DNA from: Parachlamydiaceae bacterium
GTDB taxonomy: Bacteria; Chlamydiota; Chlamydiia; Chlamydiales; Parachlamydiaceae
Length of the DNA: 7,477 bases
Direction: 5' to 3'
Assembly: GCA_013698165.1 (NCBI GenBank)
Contig: JACCVN010000182.1
Location: 1-7,477 of the forward strand
In this document: positions 1 through 5,470 of the stretch, piece after piece
Numbering within the stretch: position 1 is the stretch's first letter
How the letters are laid out: each line of letters starts with the position of its first letter
Notes under the pieces: generated by a model
Seen by the model: the letters and a program-made list of their open reading frames with translations, nothing else
Told to the model about the DNA's origin: nothing
Database searches by the model: none
Translations under genes and position numbers: made by a program

Positions 1-584
1 GAAAGCATCATAAAGCCAATTTTTGGCAATCCTAAGAAAGCTGTTTCTGTGGCAATAACAGCTTTGCCGTTGACTTCGCCGGTATTTCCATTTAAACCCG
101 ACGGAATATCTACAGCGATGATTGGCAAATTTGATTGATTGATCAGATCAATGATTGCGGCGATCGGCTCATCGACAGTCCCATGAAAGCCTGTTCCAAA
201 AATACCATCGACAATGATGCCATCTTCAGGCAATGCGATATCCCTAATGCTTTGCACTTCAACGATTTTTCCGCCATCCAAAAGAAAATGATTATGATGT
301 TGTTGGCAAAGATGACTGCAGGTATTTATGGGGAAAAGCTGATAAGCAGTCACTTGATACTCAAGCGCTAAAAGGTTAATGCCTGCGACATAAGCATCTC
401 CTCCGTTATTACCTTGACCACATAAAAGGATGACATTCCTGCCGGAATTATGCATTTCCACATAATCATGAACAACGAGAGCAATGCCACTGCCGGCTTC
501 TTCCATAAAATCCAATTCTGAAGCCCCTTCCTTAAAAGCTAAGGTTTCAATGGAGGCCATCTGTTTTGACGAAACAACTTTCAT
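1..584 (-). CDS. nnrE: NAD(P)H-hydrate epimerase (YjeF N-terminal domain), partial at C-terminus
   Basis: I translated this frame by hand; it stays open to the window edge, giving 194 residues. The family interconverts the R and S epimers of hydrated NAD(P)H (NAD(P)HX) so that the partner dehydratase can restore the cofactor, a cytoplasmic metabolite-repair step. Visible YjeF_N hallmarks are CGQGNNGGDAYVAG at residues 55-68, the acidic IVDGIFGTG loop at 124-132, DIPSGLNGNTG at 159-169 and the following ATETAFLGLPKIG. The ATG shares the bases ATGA with the gpsA stop, and a purine-rich AAGAAGAG lies just ahead of it, so translational coupling is likely. The end is missing, so it cannot be told whether this is a stand-alone epimerase of about 230 residues or the bifunctional form with a C-terminal ADP/ATP-dependent dehydratase domain. 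Nothing looks broken in the visible part. Confidence 0.93.
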   Translation of the reverse strand, partial: MKVVSSKQMASIETLAFKEGASELDFMEEAGSGIALVVHDYVEMHNSGRNVILLCGQGNNGGDAYVAGINLLALEYQVTAYQLFPINTCSHLCQQHHNHFLLDGGKIVEVQSIRDIALPEDGIIVDGIFGTGFHGTVDEPIAAIIDLINQSNLPIIAVDIPSGLNGNTGEVNGKAVIATETAFLGLPKIGFMML

Positions 585-1579
585 AAATGCTCTTCTTTGA
601 TTGTACGTTGCATTAAAATGCGTACAGCATCCACCGGCTGCATCTCTCCACAGATAATCCTATATACAGCTTCTGTGATGGGCATTGAAACGTCAACACT
701 CTGGCTTAATTGCCAGGCAGAGAGACATGTATACACACCTTCCACAGCCATATTAATTTCCTTTTCAGCCTCTGAGGGGGTTTCACCCTTACCTAAACGA
801 TATCCAAAACTATAATTTCGACTTGTTGGTGAACTGCAGGTCAATACAAGATCACCCAAACCGGAAAGGCCATTTAATGTATGCGCTTGACACCCTCTGG
901 CTTCTGCCAACTTGCGCATCTCATGCAACCCTCGCGCAATCAACGCAGCTCTAGCACTTGGTCCTAAGCCAAGACCATCGGAAATTCCACAGGCAATGGC
1001 CACAATATTTTTTAAAGCTCCCCCATATGCAACACCATAAATATCAGAATTGGGATACACACGAAATGTTTTTGTCATAAAAACGTCACAAATTTGCATC
1101 ATGATCTCATAATCAAAGGCTGAGCCAACCACAGAAGTGGGCAAACCTAGCACAACATCATGGGCAAAACTTGGCCCGCTCAACAGTCCAATTCTAGCTA
1201 GAACATCCTCGCCAAGGACCTCAGCAACGACACTAGGAAGAATCAATCCCGTATTTTGCTCAATTCCCTTTGAAGTAATAATGATTGGGCAGTGTGGAAC
1301 ACCTATAGCCTTAACTTTTTCAAAAACGGGACGGATACCCGCAGACGTCACGGACTCGACAAGCAGATCGCAACCTTCTAGTGCTTCAGCCAAGTCAGTA
1401 GTAAATTTTATATTGTCAAATTTTGGTCCTGCAGGGAGCAACGGATGCTTTTTGGTCGCATTAAGTTCTGCAGCTAATTTAGGTTTTGTTGTCCAGCAGA
1501 CAACATCATATCCCTTGGATGCCAATAGCGAAGACAAACAAAATCCCCAGCTACCTGCGCCTAAATATGCAATTTTCAT
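581..1579 (-). CDS. gpsA: Glycerol-3-phosphate dehydrogenase [NAD(P)+]
   Basis: This cytoplasmic enzyme reduces dihydroxyacetone phosphate to sn-glycerol 3-phosphate, the backbone precursor for phospholipids. The protein has 332 residues, the usual length. It shows the N-terminal dinucleotide-binding GAGSWG at 7-12, SKGIEQNTG at 103-111, SGPSFA at 134-139, the helix GGALKNIVAIACGISDG carrying the catalytic lysine K190, and the signature GLSGLGDLVLTC at 237-248 followed by SRN at 253-255. The stretches VTSAGIRPVF, FRVYPNSD and the C-terminal QRxxKEExL match what I recall of chlamydial GpsA (CT714). The start is well placed: the Rossmann motif begins six residues in, a GAGG lies about 5 bases upstream, and the ATG overlaps the stop of the preceding gene by four bases. 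It is the third gene of the operon. Confidence 0.97.
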   Translation of the reverse strand: MKIAYLGAGSWGFCLSSLLASKGYDVVCWTTKPKLAAELNATKKHPLLPAGPKFDNIKFTTDLAEALEGCDLLVESVTSAGIRPVFEKVKAIGVPHCPIIITSKGIEQNTGLILPSVVAEVLGEDVLARIGLLSGPSFAHDVVLGLPTSVVGSAFDYEIMMQICDVFMTKTFRVYPNSDIYGVAYGGALKNIVAIACGISDGLGLGPSARAALIARGLHEMRKLAEARGCQAHTLNGLSGLGDLVLTCSSPTSRNYSFGYRLGKGETPSEAEKEINMAVEGVYTCLSAWQLSQSVDVSMPITEAVYRIICGEMQPVDAVRILMQRTIKEEHL

Positions 1580-2946
1580 AAATCCTCGATGTAACCTTCA
1601 TTCTCTATAGGGCGATTCTGCCAGCGTTTCAATAGATCAAGTGTAGGATAATAAAATTCTTGGGCCAGTTCGATTTTCTTAGTAGTAACTTTATTATGGG
1701 AGAGATCCTCTAAAATGGCAATATCTCTATGAATTAGAGCTTGCTGCACAGATTCCAAATTGTCATCGCCAATTTCATTTTTCAGCGGTGCAAAGCACTC
1801 CTTGCGAGGAAATAGCAGGGCATTTACATGTTGTGCATACGGCAGCCAATCAAAAATATACTCTTCATACTTCCAAGCATTTGGCTGTTGAGGAGTAACT
1901 TCATCCCCCTTTTCATTTATATAAGGAAAAGATTTATGTGCCAAATGCCATGAGATGCTTGCGTGTGCTGTCACTTCCTTGATAAAAGCCATATCATAAC
2001 AAAAAGAGCTCATATTTGCGCACTGATGCTTCAAAGCCCCATTTTGCTGGTGAGCGCTTCTTTCACTCTCGGTCATTTCTGAGTATTCAACAACACTTAC
2101 CCCTTCAGCCCCTTGGACAAGGACACCGACTTTTTCATCGGCAGACGCGCGAACCATGCATTTGATGGTGGCCAGTGAGCCCATTCTTTTATGGAATCCG
2201 ACAACTTCTGCCGGAAAGGGATCTCCCAGAGCATTATCAATTAATATCACGTTGATGTATTCGATGCCTTCTTGACTCCATTTTTCCCAAAGGCCAGAAT
2301 TCACAAAATTTGGCAAGCATGAACCATTACCATCAGGTCCAAAGGCGATAGTGGATGGATTTGTCAGAAAAAGATTTCCTTCATCATTCAGTAGAGGTAG
2401 CTCACCTTGCAAAAAAAAAGAAAGTTGATCAGACTGCAAGCCGAAATTTGCATTTTTCTTAAAGAAGGACTTGGTGACCTCAACGTTTTGTGTTGATGAC
2501 ATCACTGCCATCTTCAGCGGACGGCCTGCAAGCTTGCTGGCAGCAAGATTTTTTTCCGCAAAAAGCTGAAAAAGAGATTTCCTTTTAATTGGTGTGACCG
2601 GAAACATCCCTTTAGGGCCATTAAAGCGCAAACGAGTCCCCTGCCCCCCGGCTAAGATAATGCAGCCGACTTTCCCCTTAGCGATCAGTTCTTTTCCGGC
2701 GGCAAAATCCTTTTTTGAACCGGCAAGGGCATAATCTTGAAAGGGTGTAAATGACCCGTGAGGGATAGGCTTGGAGCGTAAGAGTTGTTGCTGTTGCGAG
2801 AAAATATCGGCATCAGTAAGTCTGATTTGCTCCAGAAGCAATGCCTGTTGGTCAGATGTAAGCTTATCCCAAAAGCGCAAAAGATGCTGCTGGCCTATAC
2901 TTTCAAGCTTTTGGATCGCTTCTGATAAGGTGTATAAATCGTTCAT
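1576..2946 (-). CDS. AGX-type UDP-N-acetylhexosamine / UDP-sugar pyrophosphorylase (UDPGP family)
   Basis: The family joins UTP and a sugar 1-phosphate to give UDP-sugar plus pyrophosphate. At 456 residues it resembles the eukaryotic UDP-GlcNAc pyrophosphorylase AGX1 rather than bacterial GalU or GlmU. Visible hallmarks: the N-terminal helix GQQHLLRFWDKL (18-29), the nucleotide loop LAGGQGTRLRFNGPKG (98-113), FGPDGNGS before the sugar pocket, VVEYSEMTE, PNAWKYEEYIFDW (compare PNGIKMEKFVFD in AGX1) and the late FAPLKNE. Two positions differ from AGX1: DGNGG is DGNGS here, and the VDN loop reads IDN. The substrate (GlcNAc-1-P, GalNAc-1-P or glucose-1-P) cannot be fixed from sequence; GlcNAc-1-P, feeding lipid A and peptidoglycan precursors, is the best guess. 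It sits between waaF and gpsA with ATGA overlaps on both sides; the pairing with gpsA matches Chlamydia CT715-CT714. Confidence 0.92.
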   Translation of the reverse strand: MNDLYTLSEAIQKLESIGQQHLLRFWDKLTSDQQALLLEQIRLTDADIFSQQQQLLRSKPIPHGSFTPFQDYALAGSKKDFAAGKELIAKGKVGCIILAGGQGTRLRFNGPKGMFPVTPIKRKSLFQLFAEKNLAASKLAGRPLKMAVMSSTQNVEVTKSFFKKNANFGLQSDQLSFFLQGELPLLNDEGNLFLTNPSTIAFGPDGNGSCLPNFVNSGLWEKWSQEGIEYINVILIDNALGDPFPAEVVGFHKRMGSLATIKCMVRASADEKVGVLVQGAEGVSVVEYSEMTESERSAHQQNGALKHQCANMSSFCYDMAFIKEVTAHASISWHLAHKSFPYINEKGDEVTPQQPNAWKYEEYIFDWLPYAQHVNALLFPRKECFAPLKNEIGDDNLESVQQALIHRDIAILEDLSHNKVTTKKIELAQEFYYPTLDLLKRWQNRPIENEGYIEDL

Positions 2947-3995
2947 TTTGTCTGTTCTTCAATCAAGAGCTGCAATTCGTGATAGACCTCATCTACACCT
3001 ATCCGTTTCATGCATCTAAAATCAATTGGGCAAACCCGCTTATAGCATGGGGAACACTCGACATGCTTATGAATGACCTTACCATTTTTATAGGGGCCTG
3101 TGCGGGTATCATCCGTTGAGCCAAAAAGCGCTAGCAGAGGAACCCCTAAAGCGGAAGCCGCATGCATTGGTCCGCTATCATTAGTCAAAAAGATCGAGCA
3201 GCAACTAATCAGGGCCAGCAATTCCCTCAGGGAGGTTTTACCAGACAAATTGATCACACGATTGTTTGGGACCTTACCGCAAATTTCATTTACTAAAGGC
3301 GCCCCTGCCTGATCACCAAAGTAAACAACATAAAGATTCTGATGGAGCAGCATTTTTTGTGTGACTTCCACAAACGATTCCGGCAGCCAACATTTCGCTG
3401 ACCCATAAGCCGCACCCGGATTAATGCCTAAAATTGTCGCGTTAGCAACAGGAATACCATGAGACTCTAGAAGATCTTTTGCCACTTGACGCTCTTCAGC
3501 TGTAAGATATATGTGGGGATCACTATTAGAAACGGATATGTCTAAAGGCTCTAAAAGCATTTTGTAGGTGGTCACAAGATGCTGAGTTTTGATTTGCTGA
3601 GGCAATTGCACGGGATCAGTTAACAATGGAGAACGAAGATTTCCTTCATAACCTAAGCGCTTTTTAACATGACCGCGCCAAAACCACCAGGCCGTTGAAA
3701 AGGAATTTGTTAATAGTATACCTAAATCGTATTCTCCAAGCCGGATGGCTTCAATGATCTCTCCATGCTGACGCCGTCGAATCCAACCGCTAGGTCTCTT
3801 ATAACTGTACAGTTCATTGATATTTGGATCCTTACTCAGCAAGGGAGCAATGCCCGACTGGCACATAGCAGTAATTTTTGAGGCAGGAAATTTTCGGCGT
3901 AAATCAGCTAACACAGGCGTGGCCATGACTAAGTCACCAAGCCAGTTAGGCATTTTCACAATAATATTTTTGGGGTCTGAATTAGGCCATTGCAT
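2943..3995 (-). CDS. waaF: Lipopolysaccharide heptosyltransferase II (GT9 family)
   Basis: GT9 enzymes of this type transfer L-glycero-D-manno-heptose from ADP-heptose to the LPS inner core at the cytoplasmic face of the inner membrane. The 350 residues match the family length. The N-terminal acceptor domain has MPNWLGDLVMATPVL with the expected catalytic aspartate D21. The donor domain has NPGAAYGSAKCWLPESF (192-208, K201) and TNDSGPMHAASALGVPLLALFG (271-292), followed by the four-cysteine segment CSPCYKRVCPIDFRC (C314, C317, C322, C328) common in non-enteric WaaF. The start gives about nine residues ahead of the first beta strand; no clear Shine-Dalgarno precedes it, so an internal start (M15) is conceivable but would remove strand 1. 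It is the first gene of the operon. Chlamydiaceae LPS is known for a heptose-free Kdo core, so substrate and acceptor deserve caution: assignment to GT9/WaaF is firm, heptose specificity is inferred. Confidence 0.9.
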   Translation of the reverse strand: MQWPNSDPKNIIVKMPNWLGDLVMATPVLADLRRKFPASKITAMCQSGIAPLLSKDPNINELYSYKRPSGWIRRRQHGEIIEAIRLGEYDLGILLTNSFSTAWWFWRGHVKKRLGYEGNLRSPLLTDPVQLPQQIKTQHLVTTYKMLLEPLDISVSNSDPHIYLTAEERQVAKDLLESHGIPVANATILGINPGAAYGSAKCWLPESFVEVTQKMLLHQNLYVVYFGDQAGAPLVNEICGKVPNNRVINLSGKTSLRELLALISCCSIFLTNDSGPMHAASALGVPLLALFGSTDDTRTGPYKNGKVIHKHVECSPCYKRVCPIDFRCMKRIGVDEVYHELQLLIEEQTK

Positions 3996-4024
3996 AGGAA
4001 TAACCGGTAGAATTAAAAAATTTC

Positions 4025-4054
4025 ATCATAATCGAGTGATAGGCATCATCGCAA
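4025..4054 (-). promoter_or_regulatory. Candidate sigma-70-type promoter for the waaF operon
   Basis: On the minus strand a -35-like TTGCGA (4054-4049, 4 of 6 consensus bases) is followed after 18 bases by a -10-like TATGAT (4030-4025, 5 of 6). Initiation near 4018 would leave a leader of roughly 22 bases before the waaF ATG. There is no good Shine-Dalgarno in that leader. This is by-eye matching only. Confidence 0.4.
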
Positions 4055-4124
4055 GGAAAGAATCACCCACGAAATAAATGTTGGGCGGGGTAGCGAGAAA
4101 ATAACGATCTTTAGATCACTATAT

Positions 4125-4227
4125 AGAATTAATCCTACTTATGCGCTCTCTCAAGGCGTTAATTGTCTGCACAAAAAGCTACCGAGCCTTAAAAAAGGTA
4201 ATCAGGCCGTCTCGGCCTGATTCTAAT
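4125..4227 (+). repeat. Direct repeat A, copy 1 (103 bp, ends in REP palindrome)
   Basis: This stretch is nearly identical to 4556-4654. In the core (4137-4227 against 4565-4654) I see two substitutions and one single-base indel over about 90 bases. Leftward the match continues with one substitution and a 3-base indel. The right end carries a complete 23-bp palindrome preceded by a run of six A and GGTA. It lies between the waaF promoter region and the spacer at 4228-4515. Confidence 0.9.
4200..4222 (+). repeat. REP-like palindrome U1 (perfect, 10-bp arms)
   Basis: The arms AATCAGGCCG and CGGCCTGATT are exact reverse complements around a TCT loop. The hairpin is preceded by AAAAAAGGTA. The same sequence recurs at 4627-4649, and its exact reverse complement occurs downstream of the transposase at 5346-5368. 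The asymmetric loop (TCT versus AGA) and flank give the element an orientation; here it points the same way as the transposase. Confidence 0.93.
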
Positions 4228-4515
4228 AAAAGCCTAAATTTTATCAGTTTTACATTGCCTCTACGAGTTTTGTACCCGAATATTCTAGTCCGGTGTCGCG
4301 ATACTGCGCTTTGTAGGGATATCAGAATGAAAAATTTGGAGGATTAAAATTTTATTCCTTATTTTATTGTCCTTTGATAGTCTGTCGGCATGAATGCCCT
4401 CCCAACCCATCATTTCCTTTCTGGTGAAGTTTTCGATTAATTACCTGAGCCATCCGTTCTTAACGTCAGGTCTTTGATATCTTGCTTCACCAACCATTCA
4501 TTCGGATATCTAAAC
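4228..4515. other. Intergenic spacer between repeats A1 and B1, no gene recognised
   Basis: I find no convincing gene, tRNA or known RNA in these 288 bases. An open frame that starts in repeat A1 (ATG 4141) runs in to 4347, but it has no Shine-Dalgarno and no recognisable product. There is a near-perfect AT-rich palindrome at 4340-4359 (arms around GGATTAAAA/TTTTATTCC, one mismatched pair). A short stretch near 4401-4435 (shared TTCTGGTGAA) weakly resembles the transposase gene at about 4737-4765, so the spacer could be a decayed fragment of an older copy, but the match is too short to rely on. Confidence 0.5.
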
Positions 4516-4558
4516 GAAGGAGGTGAATAGAGTGCTGCTAACAGACAAAGTAATCAGA
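4516..4558 (+). repeat. Direct repeat B, copy 1 (duplicate of the transposase start region)
   Basis: These 43 bases match 4655-4694, the translation-initiation region of the transposase, except for one extra GCT triplet. The copy includes the same AAGGAGGT and GTG start and breaks off at AATCAGA, the first arm of the palindrome that continues in copy 2. It abuts repeat A copy 2 directly. Confidence 0.9.
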
Positions 4559-4669
4559 ATGAATACTTATGCGCTCTTTCAAGGCGTTATTGCCTGCACA
4601 AAAAGCTACCGAGCCTTAAAAAAGGTAATCAGGCCGTCTCGGCCTGATTCTAATGAAGGAGGTGAATAG
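4532..4669 (+). CDS. Putative 45-residue leader peptide upstream of the transposase
   Basis: A GTG at 4532 follows a near-ideal Shine-Dalgarno AAGGAGGT (4517-4524) with 7-base spacing and reads 45 codons to TAG at 4667-4669. The stop is one base before the GTG of the transposase and just past that gene's own Shine-Dalgarno, so ribosomes finishing here could restart on the transposase. The peptide begins MLLTDKVIR, a near copy of the transposase N-terminus MLTDKVIR, and continues through repeat A2, including a translated palindrome (KKVIRPSRPDSN). It has no recognised domain. It probably arose when the start region was duplicated; whether it works as a leader, as a remnant, or not at all is open. 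The initiation signals are strong, but coding is unproven. Confidence 0.4.
   Translation: MLLTDKVIRMNTYALFQGVIACTKSYRALKKVIRPSRPDSNEGGE
4556..4654 (+). repeat. Direct repeat A, copy 2 (99 bp, ends in REP palindrome)
   Basis: Second copy of the sequence at 4125-4227. It is sandwiched without gap between B copy 1 and B copy 2, as if A2 had been inserted into, or duplicated together with, the transposase start region. Its right end carries the perfect palindrome at 4627-4649, and its last two bases supply part of the in-frame ATG at 4653. Confidence 0.9.
4627..4649 (+). repeat. REP-like palindrome U2 (perfect, 10-bp arms)
   Basis: Identical to the palindrome at 4200-4222, including the TCT loop and the preceding AAAAAAGGTA. 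It lies 21 bases upstream of the transposase GTG and inside the leader ORF. In the transcript its hairpin would form just before the Shine-Dalgarno at 4656, so it could affect access to that site. Confidence 0.93.
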
Positions 4670-4694
4670 AGTGCTAACAGACAAAGTAATCAGA
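4655..4694 (+). repeat. Direct repeat B, copy 2 (transposase initiation region)
   Basis: These 40 bases match 4516-4558 apart from a missing GCT. They contain the transposase Shine-Dalgarno, GTG start and first eight codons. Confidence 0.9.
4656..4663 (+). promoter_or_regulatory. Ribosome binding site that fixes the transposase start at GTG 4671
   Basis: AAGGAGGT lies 7 bases before GTG 4671. The in-frame ATG at 4653 overlaps this site and has no Shine-Dalgarno of its own, so GTG is preferred. The stop of the leader ORF (4667-4669) falls between this site and the GTG. Confidence 0.8.
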
Positions 4695-5333
4695 CCCTTC
4701 CGATCTGATTTAAATCCGAATCTTGACTTTCATTCCCTAACCATTACTTCTGGTGAAAATCTTCCTCACTGGCAATGTAATGACGCCATATACCACATTT
4801 CATTCCGCCTTGCTGATTCAGTACCACAATCAGTACGCGAACGATGGCTTCACGAACGTGAATGTTTAATTGCGGATGCAAAACAGTACGGTAAAGAGAT
4901 CTCAGAAGAAACTGAAAGAAAAGCGCAGTATCTTTACTCTGAAAAGATAGAAAAGTACCTTGATGTGGGTTATGGAAAGTGTTATTTGAGCAAAGCTGAA
5001 ATTGCAAAACTGGTAGCAAATTCATTTACCCATTTCGATAATGTGCGCTACCGTCTTCATGCTTGGTGTATTATGCCAAACCATGTGCATGTCATAGTTG
5101 AGGCAATGCGCGATAATGACCTTTCGAAAATTATCCATTCGTGGAAGTCCTATACAGCCCACAGAGCAAACGAAATATTAGGGCTCACAGGGGCTTTTTG
5201 GCAGAGAGATGCTTATAATCATATTATTCGCAGCAAAAAAGAATATCATTTTCAAGTTCAGTATACATGGGAGAATCCTGAAAAAGCTAGGTTGCACAAC
5301 TGGCCATGGCGATGGGAAAACGACAATATTTAA
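4671..5333 (+). CDS. REP-associated tyrosine transposase (RAYT, Y1/HUH family)
   Basis: HUH single-strand transposases of this group nick DNA at hairpins (REP elements) using a histidine pair and a tyrosine. From GTG 4671 the protein has 220 residues. It shows the family pattern LPHWQCNDAIYHISFRLADSVP (31-52), RYRLHAWCIMPNHVHVIVE (126-144) with the HUH histidines H138 and H140, WKSYTAHRAN (158-167), FWQRDAYNHIIR (176-187) and YTWENPEKARL (198-208). The likely nucleophile is Y182, matching the WQ-ESYDH pattern of many relatives. The usual NPvkAGL has Arg in place of Gly (R207). An alternative ATG at 4653 would add six residues but lacks a Shine-Dalgarno. The first 15 codons contain a degenerate copy of the flanking palindrome. 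The gene looks intact. No accessory protein accompanies it, as usual for RAYTs. Confidence 0.92.
   Translation: MLTDKVIRPFRSDLNPNLDFHSLTITSGENLPHWQCNDAIYHISFRLADSVPQSVRERWLHERECLIADAKQYGKEISEETERKAQYLYSEKIEKYLDVGYGKCYLSKAEIAKLVANSFTHFDNVRYRLHAWCIMPNHVHVIVEAMRDNDLSKIIHSWKSYTAHRANEILGLTGAFWQRDAYNHIIRSKKEYHFQVQYTWENPEKARLHNWPWRWENDNI
4688..4710 (+). repeat. Degenerate REP-like palindrome inside the transposase coding sequence
   Basis: The arms AATCAGACCC and CGATCTGATT surround a TTC loop, giving the same 10-3-10 layout and 23-base size as the flanking palindromes, with 8 of 10 pairs kept. It is also preceded by GTA, and followed by TTAAAT where the others have CTAAT. Translated, it gives VIRPFRSDLN, against VIRPSRPDSN from the intact palindrome at 4627-4649. 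Confidence 0.75.
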
Positions 5334-5345
5334 GTTTTCATTTAG

Positions 5346-5368
5346 AATCAGGCCGAGACGGCCTGATT
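5346..5368 (-). repeat. REP-like palindrome D1, inverted relative to U1/U2
   Basis: The exact reverse complement of the palindromes at 4200-4222 and 4627-4649: arms AATCAGGCCG/CGGCCTGATT with an AGA loop. It begins 12 bases after the transposase stop. On the minus strand it too is preceded by AAAAAGGTA, so the oriented unit is the same on both sides of the gene. Confidence 0.93.
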
Positions 5369-5376
5369 ACCTTTTT
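5346..5376 (+). terminator. Possible Rho-independent terminator after the transposase gene
   Basis: The GC-rich 10-bp hairpin of palindrome D1 is followed by ACC and five T. Each of the three tandem copies has a similar T-run, so the array could end transcription of the transposase before the downstream gene. The T-run begins three bases after the stem, which is not ideal, so this may be only a by-product of the repeat. Confidence 0.35.
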
Positions 5377-5451
5377 CCTCCAAAGGCCGAGACGGCCTGA
5401 TTACCTTTTACCTCCAAAGGCCGAGACGGCCTGGCTACCTTTTTATTTCCA
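5350..5451 (-). repeat. Three tandem 34-bp units carrying REP hairpin cores
   Basis: Three units of exactly 34 bases start at 5350, 5384 and 5418. Each has the core AGGCCGAGACGGCCT, then GATTACCTTTT and CCTCCAA, with the last unit diverged (GGCTACC, then TATTTCCA). Units 2 and 3 keep only the inner 6-bp stem because the outer arm is replaced by CCTCCAA. Because 34 is not a multiple of three, an open frame running through them changes translation in each unit, so the array is best read as non-coding. Confidence 0.93.
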
Positions 5452-5470
5452 AGGAACTTATGAAAATGAA

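Larger units (their letters stand above)
4556..5451 (+). mobile_element. REPtron-like unit: RAYT gene flanked by its own inverted REP elements
   Basis: The transposase gene lies between REP-like palindromes that face each other. The upstream copy and the first downstream copy are reverse complements, and the match extends past the hairpin to about 36 bases (4618-4653 against about 5342-5376) through the A-rich run, GGTA and the trailing TTCTAA. Known RAYT systems pair a single-copy HUH transposase with REP hairpins in opposite orientations, and this layout fits. The outer limits are uncertain: A1 at 4125 may belong to it, and the tandem array defines the right edge only by eye. No target-site duplication was identified. 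Confidence 0.6.

Noticed and set aside
135..371. 78-codon plus-strand open frame
   Set aside because: It lies wholly antisense to the clear nnrE coding sequence and has no initiation site or recognisable domain.
597..1610. Plus-strand open frames antisense to gpsA
   Set aside because: The minus-strand GpsA protein explains the sequence fully; the antisense frames are low-complexity shadows.
4106..4117. Short palindrome GATCTTTAGATC upstream of the operon promoter
   Set aside because: Five-base arms are common by chance and nothing else marks it as an operator.
4141..4347. 68-codon open frame starting in repeat A1
   Set aside because: It starts inside a repeat, has no Shine-Dalgarno, and its first ten codons are frame-shifted in the other copy of the repeat by an indel, so it does not behave like a conserved coding sequence.
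4401..4435. Possible decayed fragment of a second transposase copy in the spacer
   Set aside because: The resemblance to the transposase 5' region is limited to about ten contiguous bases plus scattered matches, too little to call a pseudogene.
4125..4654. tRNA or structured RNA gene in repeat A
   Set aside because: No cloverleaf or known riboswitch core could be drawn; apart from the REP hairpin only weak pairings such as CCGAG/CTCGG exist.
4744..5025. 93-codon minus-strand frame antisense to the transposase
   Set aside because: It overlaps the conserved RAYT domain on the other strand and has no family features.
5346..5451. CRISPR array
   Set aside because: Units repeat at 34 bases with the interval itself repeated rather than unique, and no cas genes are near; this is a tandem REP-type repeat.
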